Below, piece by piece: positions 13,148 through 21,959 of a DNA stretch of 37,052 bases. The notes below the pieces were generated by a model. It ran no database searches, had not been told where the DNA came from, and saw only the letters and a program-made list of their open reading frames with translations. The DNA is from Hydrocarboniphaga sp. (lineage in GTDB: Bacteria; Pseudomonadota; Gammaproteobacteria; Nevskiales; Nevskiaceae). Positions within the stretch are counted from its first letter, which is position 1; the number at the start of each line of letters is the position of its first letter. The DNA is taken from assembly GCF_028291725.1 (NCBI RefSeq), contig NZ_JAQGNT010000113.1, forward strand, positions 1 through 37,052. Reading direction: 5' to 3'. The position numbers were made by a program, and so were the translations under genes.

Positions 13148-14377
13148 TCAGTAGAAGAACTGCTGCAGCTGATTGAAGCCCTGGGGGCCACCGAATGCCC
13201 AGCCCATGCGCTTGCCTGGGTTGATCACCGGCGCCGGTTCACCGATGGCAAAGTGGAAGCCGGTGATGGTCTCGACGAGATGCCCTTTCTCGTCATAGAC
13301 GACGATGGCACTCCCCTGACTGCCGCCGCAATAATTCGTTTCGGTGACCATAAACAGCTTGTTGATCGGGTCCACCGCGATGTTCGAGCCGCTTTGCAAT
13401 TGGCTGGAATTACCGGTGCACGGCAGCTGCACCGCCGCGATGCCCTTCTTCTTTTTCAGATTGTAGAACTCCACCTGCGCGTTCAATTCCGTGGTGGTCG
13501 CCGCGATGCCGGTGTTCGGGTCCACCGCCAGACCATTGATGTAACCGGCGCCGTAGGGGCCGTTGTTGTATCCCTTGAACTTGGTCGTCGCGCCGCTCGC
13601 AAGGTCGATCAGCACGTTCAGCGGAGCGCTGCCCCCGACGGCGCCGCCGTCGGGGGACAAGGCGAAGACCGCTTGGTTCGCCGAAGTGTACTGCGCCATG
13701 TGGGGACTCTTGTTCAGCCCGAACAGCGCCGGATTCAGGTGAATCAGCTTGCTGAAAGTGTTGGCCGCGATGTCGGAGACGATCAGATCGGGCTTGTCCG
13801 CATTCTGCAGCTCGATGACGAACAGCACACTGGTCGATGTCGTCTGATTCACTCCCACGGCCTGCACATCGATATCGTCGATCGGCGGCGTCCAGGCACC
13901 GCTCACGGCCTGCGCGCTCACCGGGTTCATCACGTCGTAGAAACGCAGTGCACCGGTTTCTCCCGGCATCTCGACGTAATGCGTAACCAGCCCGACATCG
14001 CCCGCCACGATCCCGTCGACAGCATAGGAATCGCCATCTTCCAGTGTCAGCGCAACGGAGCTGGTGATTTCGCCGGTGTTCTGATCAAAGGTCTCGACCG
14101 GGGCCGGAGTACCGTCGTCGTCGGAGCCGCCGCTGGCGAGGACACCGTCATCGCCGTTCTGGTTGATGTCGAAACCGAAAATCTGACCACCGTCCTGTGT
14201 CGTCAAAATCTTGCCGAGGCCGATTTTTGCCTTCGGGGGCACCGCTCCAGCCGCCGCGGCGGAACCGAGCAGGCTTGAAGCAAGCAGCGGCACGACGATT
14301 CCGATCGACGCAACGCGGCGGCGCAACGACAGGTTCGGGCGAATGAGGCGCGGCTGCGCGATGGTGATAGTGGGCAC
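13148..14377 (-). CDS. Secreted protein of unknown function, beta-propeller-like
   Basis: The 409-residue protein has an N-terminal signal sequence with a twin-Arg/basic region (SLRRR, about 17-21), a hydrophobic core (IGIVVPLLASSLLGSAAAA) and a likely cleavage site after it. The rest is rich in beta-strand-like segments with repeated Asp/Gly turns: FGFDINQNGDDG, YDVMNP, LNVLIDLASG, INGLAVDPNTG, SNIAVDPINKLFMVTE and IVVYDEKGHLVETI. These recur every 40-60 residues and suggest a YVTN/NHL-like propeller, although no canonical repeat is exact. It starts with GTG 14377 after a clear CAGGAG. I do not recognise a named family. The upstream 140 bp (14378-14517) separate it from the signalling-gene remnant and may hold its promoter. 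Confidence 0.7.
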   Translation of the reverse strand: MPTITIAQPRLIRPNLSLRRRVASIGIVVPLLASSLLGSAAAAGAVPPKAKIGLGKILTTQDGGQIFGFDINQNGDDGVLASGGSDDDGTPAPVETFDQNTGEITSSVALTLEDGDSYAVDGIVAGDVGLVTHYVEMPGETGALRFYDVMNPVSAQAVSGAWTPPIDDIDVQAVGVNQTTSTSVLFVIELQNADKPDLIVSDIAANTFSKLIHLNPALFGLNKSPHMAQYTSANQAVFALSPDGGAVGGSAPLNVLIDLASGATTKFKGYNNGPYGAGYINGLAVDPNTGIAATTTELNAQVEFYNLKKKKGIAAVQLPCTGNSSQLQSGSNIAVDPINKLFMVTETNYCGGSQGSAIVVYDEKGHLVETITGFHFAIGEPAPVINPGKRMGWAFGGPQGFNQLQQFFY

Positions 14378-14517
14378 TCAAATCTCCTGAGCATCATGCG
14401 TCGTCAGCGATTGACGCGTCACCGACCGATGCAAGGCCACGGCGTCGGTACCAGGATCGCGTTGCCCCGTGAGTGCCCGGATTTCCGGTAAAGGTTGCGT
14501 TGCGGCATTGCAACGAT

Positions 14518-16552
14518 TCAGCGGGCTAGTGTCGTGAGCCAATCCTCGGCCCAGGCGGAAAATGTTTCGGACGGCATCGGCTTGGCGATGCCGTAGCCCT
14601 GCCCCAGCTCGCAACCCAGATCCAGTAGCGCGCGGCGGTGGGCCGGCGTTTCGATGCCTTCCGCGATCACGCTGCGCCCCAGGCTGCGCGCCAGCCCGAT
14701 GATACTGCGCACCAGTTCGCGATCGCTGGCATTGTGGAGGATGTCGAGCACGAACGAGCGGTCGATCTTGATCGTCGCCACCGGCAGGCGCCGCAAATAG
14801 GTCAGCGAGGAATAGCCGGTGCCGAAATCGTCCAGCGCAAACCTCACGCCGCTGTCGCAGCAACGCTGCATGGTCAGCGCCACGCCATCGAGGTCACTGA
14901 GCGCGCCGGTCTCGACGATCTCGAATTCCAGGTGCTCGCGCCTGAGCCCCGGGAAGCTATCGAGCAGCACGGCCACGCGTGCGGAAAAGTCGGGCCGCCT
15001 GAGATGATGCGCGGCGATGTTGATGCTCAGCGAAAAATCCAGGCCCTGGAGTTCCCAGGCCTGCAGCTGCTCGCAGGCTGAAACGATCAGCCATTCGCCG
15101 AGTTCGCAGATCAGCTCCGAATTCTCGATCTTGGACAGAAACTCGTCGGGCTGCAGCAGGCCGCGTTGCGGATGCTGCCAGCGCAGCAGCACCTCGGCCC
15201 CGATCACTTCGCCGGTACGGAGATGGATCTTGGGCTCGTAGTACAGCTTCAACTCGCCCGCCGCCAGCGCCCGCTCGAAATCCTGCAGCACTTGCCGGCA
15301 AGTCTGCAGCTTGCGTTCGATCCCGGCGTCGAACACGCAGTAGTTACCTCGCCCGCCCTGCTTGGCCTGGTACATGGCCTGGTCGGCATGGCGCAGCAGG
15401 GTTTCCGCGTCGGCACCGTCGTCGGGGATGAAAGTCAGGCCCAGGCTGCCGGTCAACGTGACGCTGCCGTCCAGGCCGTTCTCGAGTCGTCCCATTTCTG
15501 CTGCCAGATGGCCCGGCCACCCGATTCCGTGCGAAAGACGCGGTGGTGCACGCCGATACTCTGCTGCCGCGTGCGGCCGCTCATTTTCAGATAGGCGGCG
15601 TTGACGTCGACGATCATGCCGGCGGCGTCGGACAGCGCGATACCCGTGTGCGAGGACTCAAACACCGTGGCCTGCAGGCGTTGTCGCTGCTCCTCGTTTT
15701 TTTGCGCGGTAACGTCGCGCCCCAGCGTGCAATAGAGTCTTTCGCCGTCGACTTCCATCGCCGTGATCCAGCCTTCGAAATCGATCGCTCTACCACTCGC
15801 TCGGTCGACTATAAGGCGACTTCCAAAATGTCGGAGTTCACCCGCTTTGAGCTGGAGCAGCGCAGGCAGCTCTGCATCAAAGCTGTCGGCCCCGCGGAAA
15901 TCCTGCATCCGAAGATCGGCACCGACAGGTACTCGCACCAGACCCATTGCCCGTCCTTGGCTGCCAGACGGCACTCGCCGGTGGCGACTCCGCCATCGTG
16001 GCGGACATCGGTACGCATCCAGACGAAGTCTTCCGGGTGGATCAGGTCGTGGCAGGGGCGGCCGAGCAGCTCTTGCGGCTGGTAGCCCAGCACGCGGCGC
16101 ACGGAGAGGCTGACCCGGGTAAATCGACCGGCGGCGTCATTTTCGCCCCCGTCGGCCAACGCCAGCAGCGCCCGCACGTGTCCGCCGACCAGCAGCGGCA
16201 CCAGGCTTGCGCCGGCGTTCGCGGCTGGCCCGAGCCGCGCTGCCAGTACCTCGTGCAACTCGGATCGCGGGCAGTAGTGAGCAAGGCCCTCGACTTGCAG
16301 CGACGGCAGCGGGATCAGCGTCGTGGGCTCCTGATTCAGCGTTCCGGCGAGAAGCTGCAGCCTGGGCCCGCCGGTGCCCGGCTCCAGGATCTCGCCGAGC
16401 ACCCCCGCTGCGCGGCCGGTCAGCGCCAGCAATTCGGCCAGCAGATCCTGGAACAGGCCAGGCCAGGGACCCTCGCGAATAAACCGCAACTGCATGGAGT
16501 TGGCGGCCGCAAGCGCCGCGGTACGCCGCAGCAGGCTCTGGAGTTCGCACTA
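14518..16552 (-). pseudogene. GAF-PAS-GGDEF-EAL signalling protein, decayed; EAL domain intact
   Basis: Three frames in the right order make up one gene. About 15905-16552 encodes a GAF-like part (LLAELLALTGRAAGVLGEIL) and PAS segments (VRRVLGYQPQELLGRPCHDL, then WVWCEYLSVPIFG). About 15490-15905 encodes further PAS parts (HTGIALSDAAGMIVDVNAAY). 14518-15495 encodes the end of a GGDEF domain (DAETLLRHADQAMYQAKQGG) and a complete EAL phosphodiesterase domain. The GGDEF motif and the first two thirds of that domain are missing. The EAL part keeps EVL, Asn159, Glu192, Asp222-Asp223, Lys243, Glu279 and Gln299 (numbered from ATG 15495). No start codon fits the 5' end, where a TAG precedes the open segment, so the N-terminus is also lost. 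A stand-alone EAL protein from 15495 is possible, but its ribosome site is poor. Confidence 0.75.
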
Positions 16553-16570
16553 TGAACACGAAATTCGAGA

Positions 16571-16640
16571 CCCTCATCCCCTCTCCCGCAAGCGGGAGAG
16601 GGTCCCGCGCAGCGGGGGGAGAGGGCCTGAGACGGCTCCG
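16571..16640. repeat. Dispersed CCCTCTCCCGC palindrome, copy 1
   Basis: CCCTCTCCCGC at 16579-16589 and GCGGGAGAGGG at 16592-16602 form a perfect 11-bp hairpin with a 2-nt loop. GGGGGGAGAGGGCCTGAGAC follows. The phrase CTCGTTAAGTCACTGCCATT nearby (16709-16728) recurs, with changes, at 25583-25602 next to copy 2. The unit lies between the signalling remnant and the SDR gene. The remainder of 16553-16796 shows no gene. Confidence 0.6.
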
Positions 16641-16796
16641 TCATAGCGGCGGCGGCGGAATCACGGCGCTGGCGCGCCACCCTATCCCGCCTGCGGGAGA
16701 CGGGATTGCTCGTTAAGTCACTGCCATTCGCCTCAGGGTCGCCGGAAATCCGGAGGACCGACGGTAGCGGCCCAGTCCCCGCGCCTTGACCGAGTA

Positions 16797-17492
16797 TCAG
16801 ACCCGCCCGGTCACCGGGATCAGCGCGCCGGTGATGGCGCTGGCGGCGTCCGACAGCAGGAACACGATGATGTCGGCGAGCTGTCGCGGCTGCACCCAGC
16901 GGCTGAAGTCCGCGTCCGGCATGTCGGCGCGATTGGGCGCGGTGTCGATGATGCTGGGCAGCAGCGCATTGACGGTGATGCCACGGTCCTTCAGCTCCTC
17001 GGCGAGCGCCTCGGTGAGCTTGGCGACGCCGGCCTTGGACGCCGCGTACGCGCCCATACCCATACCGGCCTTGATCGCGCCGGCTGCGCCGATATTGACG
17101 ATGCGGCCGGCGCCGCGCAGCAACAGATGCGGCAGAGCGGCCTTGGACGCACACAGCGCGGTTTTGACATTGAGGTTGTAGAGCAGATCCCAGGTTTCGA
17201 GCTTGCCGGACTCGATCGGCTCCCAGCGGAAACCGCCGGCGATATTGACCAGGGCGTCGATGCCGCCGAGCTTTTCGGCAATCGTCTGGAACGCGGCCTC
17301 CGCCGCGGGCAGCGAGCCGAGATCCACGCCACCGAAACAGGCCAGGCCCGCCAGCGCGGCCGGCGCCTGTGCGTCGGGCGCACGATCGACCACGGCGACA
17401 TTCGCTCCCGCCGCACGCGCCGCGACGGCGACGGCGGCGCCGAGGCTGCCGAAACCGCCAGTGACCACGACTGACTTGCCTTCGAGACTCAT
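16797..17492 (-). CDS. Short-chain dehydrogenase/reductase
   Basis: The 231-residue protein is a compact classical SDR with TGGFGSLG (about 11-18) as cofactor loop, VVDRAPD after strand 2, VNIAGG (about 81-86), a Ser region IVNIGAAGAI where the usual catalytic Ser position is occupied by Gly/Ala, and YAASK (Tyr/Lys dyad, about 150-154). The C-terminus ends with ALIPVTGRV, an SDR hallmark. The altered serine segment is unusual and could lower activity, although other SDRs tolerate it. I chose ATG 17492, where homology starts, over an upstream ATG at 17546; an AGGAAA lies about 13 nt before it. No operon partner is adjacent. Confidence 0.8.
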   Translation of the reverse strand: MSLEGKSVVVTGGFGSLGAAVAVAARAAGANVAVVDRAPDAQAPAALAGLACFGGVDLGSLPAAEAAFQTIAEKLGGIDALVNIAGGFRWEPIESGKLETWDLLYNLNVKTALCASKAALPHLLLRGAGRIVNIGAAGAIKAGMGMGAYAASKAGVAKLTEALAEELKDRGITVNALLPSIIDTAPNRADMPDADFSRWVQPRQLADIIVFLLSDAASAITGALIPVTGRV

Positions 17493-17606
17493 GTTCGTCT
17501 TTGATTTCCTTGAATGGATGGATGATAGGTGCGGCGCGTAATCCATGCCATAGGCGCCCGCCGCACCGCGACGCCGGATAGCGCCGACCGGTTTGCGCTT
17601 GCCCGG

Positions 17607-18452
17607 CTACTTCAGCGCTGCTGCAACGATGTCCCGCAGCGGTGTCGTATCGCGGCCGATCAGCCTGGAAAGCTGCCGGCCATCATCGAAGAGCGCGCCC
17701 CGGGAAGCGCCGACGTCCCATCCGGCCAATGCCTGGGCAAGCCACTCGGGTAGGCCGATCCCGACCAGAGCCGCTGCGTAGTCCGCCTCGGGCAGGTTTT
17801 TGTAGGGAATCTCTTTGCCAGTCTGGCACGAGATTTCCGCAGCCAACTCGACCAAGGTGTAAGCCTCGTCGCCCGCCAGCTCGTAGGTCTTGCCCTCATG
17901 GCCTTGGCTGGTCAGCACAGCGACCGCCGCTTCGGCGTAATCGGCGCGCGGCGCCGAAGCGATCCTGCCATCACCGGCGCTGCCGATGAAGGCTCCCGCC
18001 GCGACCGCGCCTTTGGCTGAGCCCGTGTAGTTCTCCGTATACCAGCCGTTGCGAAGAATCGTGAACGGCAGGCCGGAGGCTTTCAGCACACGCTCGGTGT
18101 CGCGGTGCTCTTCCGCCAGGCTGAGCGGCGAGGTATCGGCATGCAGCAGGCTCGTGTAGACGATGCGCTTGACCTTGGCCTGCTTCGCTGCATCGATGAC
18201 GTTGCGATGCTGGGCCGAGCGTTGTCCGACTTCGCTTGAAGAAATCAGCAGCAAGGTATCGACGCCAGACACAGCGGCCGCCAGCGTCGCCGGCTTGGCG
18301 TAGTCGGCCGGGCGGACCGGAATGCCCAGATCCGCAGCCTTGGCCGGCGAACGGACCAGCGCGGCGATGTCGGCTACCGGGACTTTGGTTTTGAGTCTGT
18401 CGACGACGAGCCGGCCCAGTTGCCCGGTAGCGCCAGTGATCGCGATGGTCAT
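17607..18452 (-). CDS. qorB: NAD(P)H:quinone oxidoreductase, QorB/YtfG type
   Basis: The 281-residue protein is an atypical SDR of the NmrA group. It begins ITGATGQLGRLVVDRL (4-19), the NADPH-binding glycine motif, and has LLLISSSEVGQR (about 67-78), the HRNVIDAAKQAKVKRIVYTS helix-strand unit (about 82-101), and LPFTILRNGWYTENY (about 128-142), all hallmarks of quinone oxidoreductase 2. It reduces quinones or other electrophiles with NADPH in the cytoplasm. An AGGAGA site precedes ATG 18452. It is divergent from an HxlR regulator with a palindromic operator between them, which is the common arrangement for these detoxifying reductases. Confidence 0.9.
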   Translation of the reverse strand: MTIAITGATGQLGRLVVDRLKTKVPVADIAALVRSPAKAADLGIPVRPADYAKPATLAAAVSGVDTLLLISSSEVGQRSAQHRNVIDAAKQAKVKRIVYTSLLHADTSPLSLAEEHRDTERVLKASGLPFTILRNGWYTENYTGSAKGAVAAGAFIGSAGDGRIASAPRADYAEAAVAVLTSQGHEGKTYELAGDEAYTLVELAAEISCQTGKEIPYKNLPEADYAAALVGIGLPEWLAQALAGWDVGASRGALFDDGRQLSRLIGRDTTPLRDIVAAALK

Positions 18453-18497
18453 GGTGTTTCTCCTATGGATCGGGGTGCGGGCGCACTGTACGATCCA

Positions 18498-18516
18498 TAC
18501 TTATTTTTAGTAAGTA
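18498..18516. promoter_or_regulatory. HxlR-type operator between qorB and its regulator
   Basis: TACTTA (18498-18503) and TAAGTA (18511-18516) form a perfect inverted repeat with a 7-nt AT-rich centre. It ends 5 nt before the regulator's ATG and 46 nt from qorB. Palindromes of this form are typical for HxlR-family redox regulators. A further TAAGTA half site lies just inside the regulator gene (18529-18534). Confidence 0.65.
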
Positions 18517-18521
18517 CGCAC

Positions 18522-18947
18522 ATGAAGGTAAGTACCCCACGCAGCACAGCGGTGCCGTCGCGCCAAGCGGCCTCCCTCTCCGAGCAACTAAGCCTGGGCA
18601 ATCTTCTAGCGGAGGCCTGTCCTTCCCGCGAAGTGCTCAAACATGTCACGAGCCGCTGGGGCGTGCTGGCGCTGATGGTGCTGGAGACTCGAATGCATCG
18701 TTTCAGCGAGCTGCGCCGGGCCATCGGCGGAGTCAGCGAGCGGATGCTGGCGCAGACGCTGCAGTGGCTTGAACGTGATGGCTTCGTCGAGCGGGTGGCT
18801 TACGACGTAGTGCCACCGCATGTTGAATACAGCTTGACGCCCCTGGGCCAGGAAGTCGCCGAGAAAGTACGCGGGCTGGCCGATTGGATCGAGCTCAGTC
18901 TTCCCAGGATCCTGGCGGCGCGGAAGAGGCCGCCAATTACGTCGTGA
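18522..18947 (+). CDS. HxlR-family redox-type transcription regulator
   Basis: The 141-residue protein has the HxlR winged-helix. Cys33 lies in the conserved segment EACPSREVLKHVTSRWGVLAL (about 31-51), the recognition region is FSELRRAIGGVSERMLAQTL (61-80), and the wing is RVAYDVVPPHVEYSLTPLG (about 91-109). In this family the N-terminal cysteine senses electrophiles or oxidants (for example YodB and QorR), relieving repression. With the divergent qorB and the shared operator, it most likely represses qorB and itself. ATG 18522 is preceded by the operator and not by a Shine-Dalgarno site. An earlier ATG in frame at 18420 lies inside qorB and is unlikely. Confidence 0.85.
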   Translation: MKVSTPRSTAVPSRQAASLSEQLSLGNLLAEACPSREVLKHVTSRWGVLALMVLETRMHRFSELRRAIGGVSERMLAQTLQWLERDGFVERVAYDVVPPHVEYSLTPLGQEVAEKVRGLADWIELSLPRILAARKRPPITS

Positions 18948-19012
18948 TGGCGAGCCATGATGGCCGCCTCGTGAAGCGTTCAGCATGCGGCGGTATTCAA
19001 GCGCCAGCATCG

Positions 19013-19792
19013 TCAAGGACCGTCGGAATCACCATGGCGGCCAGCGCCGGCGGCGAACCGCGCCGCGCCTGCTTGCCCTTCCGCAAAGACGATCGGGACA
19101 CCCTGCGCGCCCTCGCGGCGTAGCGCCTCGGCCAGGGGCAGATCCCACTGTTCGTAGGCCGAGCGGCGATCGGCCAGCATGCAGCGCTGGGGGAAGGCAG
19201 CTATCTGGCGCGCCATGGCTTGTGCGCTTGCCAGGGCGCCGCCGGCCGGCGTGGTTCGGTTGACCAGGCCCATCGCCAGGGCTTCGGCGGCGCCGACGGA
19301 GCGGCCCGTCAGAATCAGGTCCAAAGCGCGGCCCATGCCGACGATGCGCGGCAGGCGGACGGTGCCGCCATCGATCAGCGGCACACCCCAGCGCCGGCAG
19401 AAGACGCCGAACGTGGCGTCTTCATCGGCAACCCGCAGGTCGGCGAGCAAGGCGATTTCAAGACCGCCCGCCACGGCATAGCCGTTGATCGCGGCGATCA
19501 GGGGCTTGGTCAGCGCCATTCGCGTGGGGCCCATCGGGCCGCTGCCCCTGCCATCGGCGTCCAGCTCGTTGCGGCTTGCGGGATCGTTCACGGACGCGAG
19601 ATCCGCACCTGCGCAAAAGTGGCCGCCGCTGCCGGTCAGAACGGCGACTCGCAGCGAGTCGTCCGCCTCGAAGCGCTCGAAAGCAGCGCGCAATTCTGCC
19701 GCCGTCTGCAAATCGACGGCATTGCGCTTGTCCGGGCGATTCAGACTGATGGTGCAGATCGGGGCATTGATATCGAACAGGACGAGAGGCAC
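19013..19792 (-). CDS. Enoyl-CoA hydratase/isomerase (crotonase family)
   Basis: The 259-residue protein is a crotonase. The two oxyanion-hole segments are GHFCAGADL (57-65) and YAVAGGLEIAL (105-115). RRWGVPLIDGGTVRLPR (133-149) is the helix that normally provides catalytic acid residues; here the usual second Glu position is not obvious, which suggests the isomerase/unspecified crotonase subgroup and not classical hydratase. It acts on acyl-CoA intermediates in the cytoplasm. It starts with GTG 19792 and an AGGAGA site. No other beta-oxidation genes are directly adjacent, so its pathway is not clear. Confidence 0.85.
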   Translation of the reverse strand: MPLVLFDINAPICTISLNRPDKRNAVDLQTAAELRAAFERFEADDSLRVAVLTGSGGHFCAGADLASVNDPASRNELDADGRGSGPMGPTRMALTKPLIAAINGYAVAGGLEIALLADLRVADEDATFGVFCRRWGVPLIDGGTVRLPRIVGMGRALDLILTGRSVGAAEALAMGLVNRTTPAGGALASAQAMARQIAAFPQRCMLADRRSAYEQWDLPLAEALRREGAQGVPIVFAEGQAGAARFAAGAGRHGDSDGP

Positions 19793-19851
19793 GGTGGATT
19801 CTCCTGGCGTGACGATGAACTCGATGATGCCGCTGGATCGCCGGTCCGTCG

Positions 19852-20496
19852 TTATGCCCCGTGCAGCGCACGCAAGACCAGTGCGCCAGCGAGCCCCAGC
19901 ATCGTCAGGCCGACGGCGAGGTCGAGCAGCTTCCAGGCGACGGGGCGAGCGAACACCGGCGTAAGCAGTCTGGCGCCATATCCCAACGCCGCGAACCAGG
20001 CATAGGACGCGGTCGCCGCACCGGCAACGAAGACCGGCCTGCTGCCCGACGGCAGACTCGATCCCACTGCACCCATCAGCAGCACGGTGTCGAGATAGAC
20101 ATGCGGATTAAGCAAGGTGAAGGCAGCTGCAGCCGCCAAGGCGCGGACCAGCGTCAGCGATGGCTGCACTGTCACGGCCATGGTCTCGGCATGGCTTGCA
20201 CGCCGCAGCGCGCTGATTCCATACCATCCCAAAAAGGCCGCGCCTCCCAGAGTCAGCACCAGGCCCAGGCCGGGAATCACCGTGAGAATCGCACCCAGGC
20301 CTGCTACGCCTGCGGCGATCAGCAGCGCATCGGCGCTGCCGCAGAACAACACGATCGGTCCAACGTGTTCGCGGCGCAGCCCTTGCCGCAATACGAACAT
20401 GTTCTGAGCGCCGATCGCGATGATCAGCGCGGCCGACAGCGCAAAGCCCTTGGCGAAAGAGGGAAGGAGCGATGGCTCCGCGAATTCAGGCAACAT
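19852..20496 (-). CDS. LysE/ArgO-family amino-acid exporter
   Basis: The 214-residue inner-membrane protein has about six hydrophobic segments. The diagnostic N-terminal segment is IIAIGAQNMFVLRQGLRREH (about 25-44), and the helix after the charged middle has FTLLNPHVYLDTVLLMGAV (about 121-139), both hallmarks of LysE/ArgO exporters for basic amino acids. It lies 60 bp downstream (on the minus strand) of no obvious partner; the usual divergent LysR regulator (ArgP type) is absent. The gap to the desaturase gene (20497-20695) probably carries divergent promoters, which I cannot place. Confidence 0.85.
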   Translation of the reverse strand: MLPEFAEPSLLPSFAKGFALSAALIIAIGAQNMFVLRQGLRREHVGPIVLFCGSADALLIAAGVAGLGAILTVIPGLGLVLTLGGAAFLGWYGISALRRASHAETMAVTVQPSLTLVRALAAAAAFTLLNPHVYLDTVLLMGAVGSSLPSGSRPVFVAGAATASYAWFAALGYGARLLTPVFARPVAWKLLDLAVGLTMLGLAGALVLRALHGA

Positions 20497-20695
20497 CGCC
20501 GCAATTTAACATGGCCGATCGGATGCCCGGCACGCACTTGGCGTACTGTGACGGCCCAGACTGCGTTGTTCTGCCTCGTCGGGCCGATCCAAGCTCGGCC
20601 AAAATCTTGACGATCTGCACTCGAAGACGGCTGCCCTAGCCGCTACCGCGTTGCTCTGGGCCCCGCCATCGGCAGTCGAGCTTCGGAGATACAGC

Positions 20696-21736
20696 ATGCC
20701 CGGCAATCCCACTTCGACCCGCGACATCCCGGCAGCCGACAAGGCCGCCTGGAGGCGCATCGTCGACCAATACCGGCAAGCGTCCACCGGCCGCGCGCTG
20801 TGGCAGCTCGCCAACACCTTCGTGCCTTATGCGCTGCTGTGGTATCTGATGTACCTGTGCCTGACGGTGTCGTGGTGGCTGATCCCGCCGCTGGCGGCGC
20901 TGGCCGGCGCGTTCCTGGTGCGCATCTTCATCATCTTCCACGACTGCGGCCATGGCTCGTATTTCAAGTCGAGCCGAGCCAATGCAATCGTCGGATTCAT
21001 CGCCGGCGTGTTGACGTTCACGCCCTACTATCACTGGCGCTGGGAGCACGCGATCCACCACAGCAGCGCCGGGCATCTGGACAAGCGCGGCACCGGCGAT
21101 GTGTGGACGATGACGGTGCAGGAATACCTGGAGTCGTCACGCTGGCAGCGCTTCGCTTATCAGCTCGCGCGCAACCCGGTGGTGCTGTTCCTGCTGGCGC
21201 CGCTGTTCGTATTCGTGTTGATGCAGCGCCTGCCGAAGCCGCGAGCGGACGCGCGCGAACGCCAATCCGTGTGGTGGACCAACCTGGCGATTCTGTGCGT
21301 CGCAATCGGCCTCAGCTGGATTTTCGGCGTCGCCGCCTACCTGCTGATCCAGCTGATCACGCTGGCGGTCGCCGGTGCGGCCGGCCTGTGGATGTTCTAC
21401 ATCCAGCACCAGTTCGAGGATGTGTACTGGGAACGCGGCGACAACTGGGATTACGCCGCCGCCGCGCTGGAAGGCAGCTCGTTCTACAAGCTGCCCAGAA
21501 TCCTGCAGTGGTTCTCGGGCAGCATTGGCTTTCATCACATCCATCATCTCAGCGCACGCATTCCGAACTACAACCTGCAGAAGTGCCACGAGGCCGACCC
21601 GCTGTTCCAAAAGGTCAAGCCGATAACACTCTCCACCAGCCTGAAGTCGATGAGCTTGCGACTGTGGGATGAGAAGAGCCGCAAGCTGGTTGGATACGGG
21701 CACCTGCGGCGGCTACGTGAGAAACAGAAGGCATAG
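20696..21736 (+). CDS. Membrane fatty acid desaturase
   Basis: The 346-residue integral membrane protein has the three histidine boxes of acyl-lipid desaturases: HDCGH (82-86), HAIHH (118-122) and HHIHH (280-284), plus QHQFEDVYW (237-245) that may supply an extra ligand. These bind a di-iron centre that inserts a double bond using oxygen and reduced electron carriers. Four to six hydrophobic stretches surround the boxes (for example 44-82 and 196-234). The pattern fits the omega-6/Delta-12-like desaturase family. ATG 20696 has GGAGA at a good distance. It is followed 220 bp later by oxyR on the same strand. Confidence 0.9.
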   Translation: MPGNPTSTRDIPAADKAAWRRIVDQYRQASTGRALWQLANTFVPYALLWYLMYLCLTVSWWLIPPLAALAGAFLVRIFIIFHDCGHGSYFKSSRANAIVGFIAGVLTFTPYYHWRWEHAIHHSSAGHLDKRGTGDVWTMTVQEYLESSRWQRFAYQLARNPVVLFLLAPLFVFVLMQRLPKPRADARERQSVWWTNLAILCVAIGLSWIFGVAAYLLIQLITLAVAGAAGLWMFYIQHQFEDVYWERGDNWDYAAAALEGSSFYKLPRILQWFSGSIGFHHIHHLSARIPNYNLQKCHEADPLFQKVKPITLSTSLKSMSLRLWDEKSRKLVGYGHLRRLREKQKA

Positions 21737-21959
21737 GGCTCCAGTGCCAGCAGACGCCCCGCAACAACCCCGATATCCATCCCGATCGTTCTACCGCTTC
21801 GACGATGACAGCAAGCAAGTACCGATTTAGCGAATAGTCAGCAACGATGCGGCACGATGAGCTTCGATGCTCACGGACTATCGTCAGCGCGAGCATTTTC
21901 AATTGGAACCGGCCGCCGGATCGCTATTGAATGGCGCCTCGTCCGCAAGAGGCACGTCC

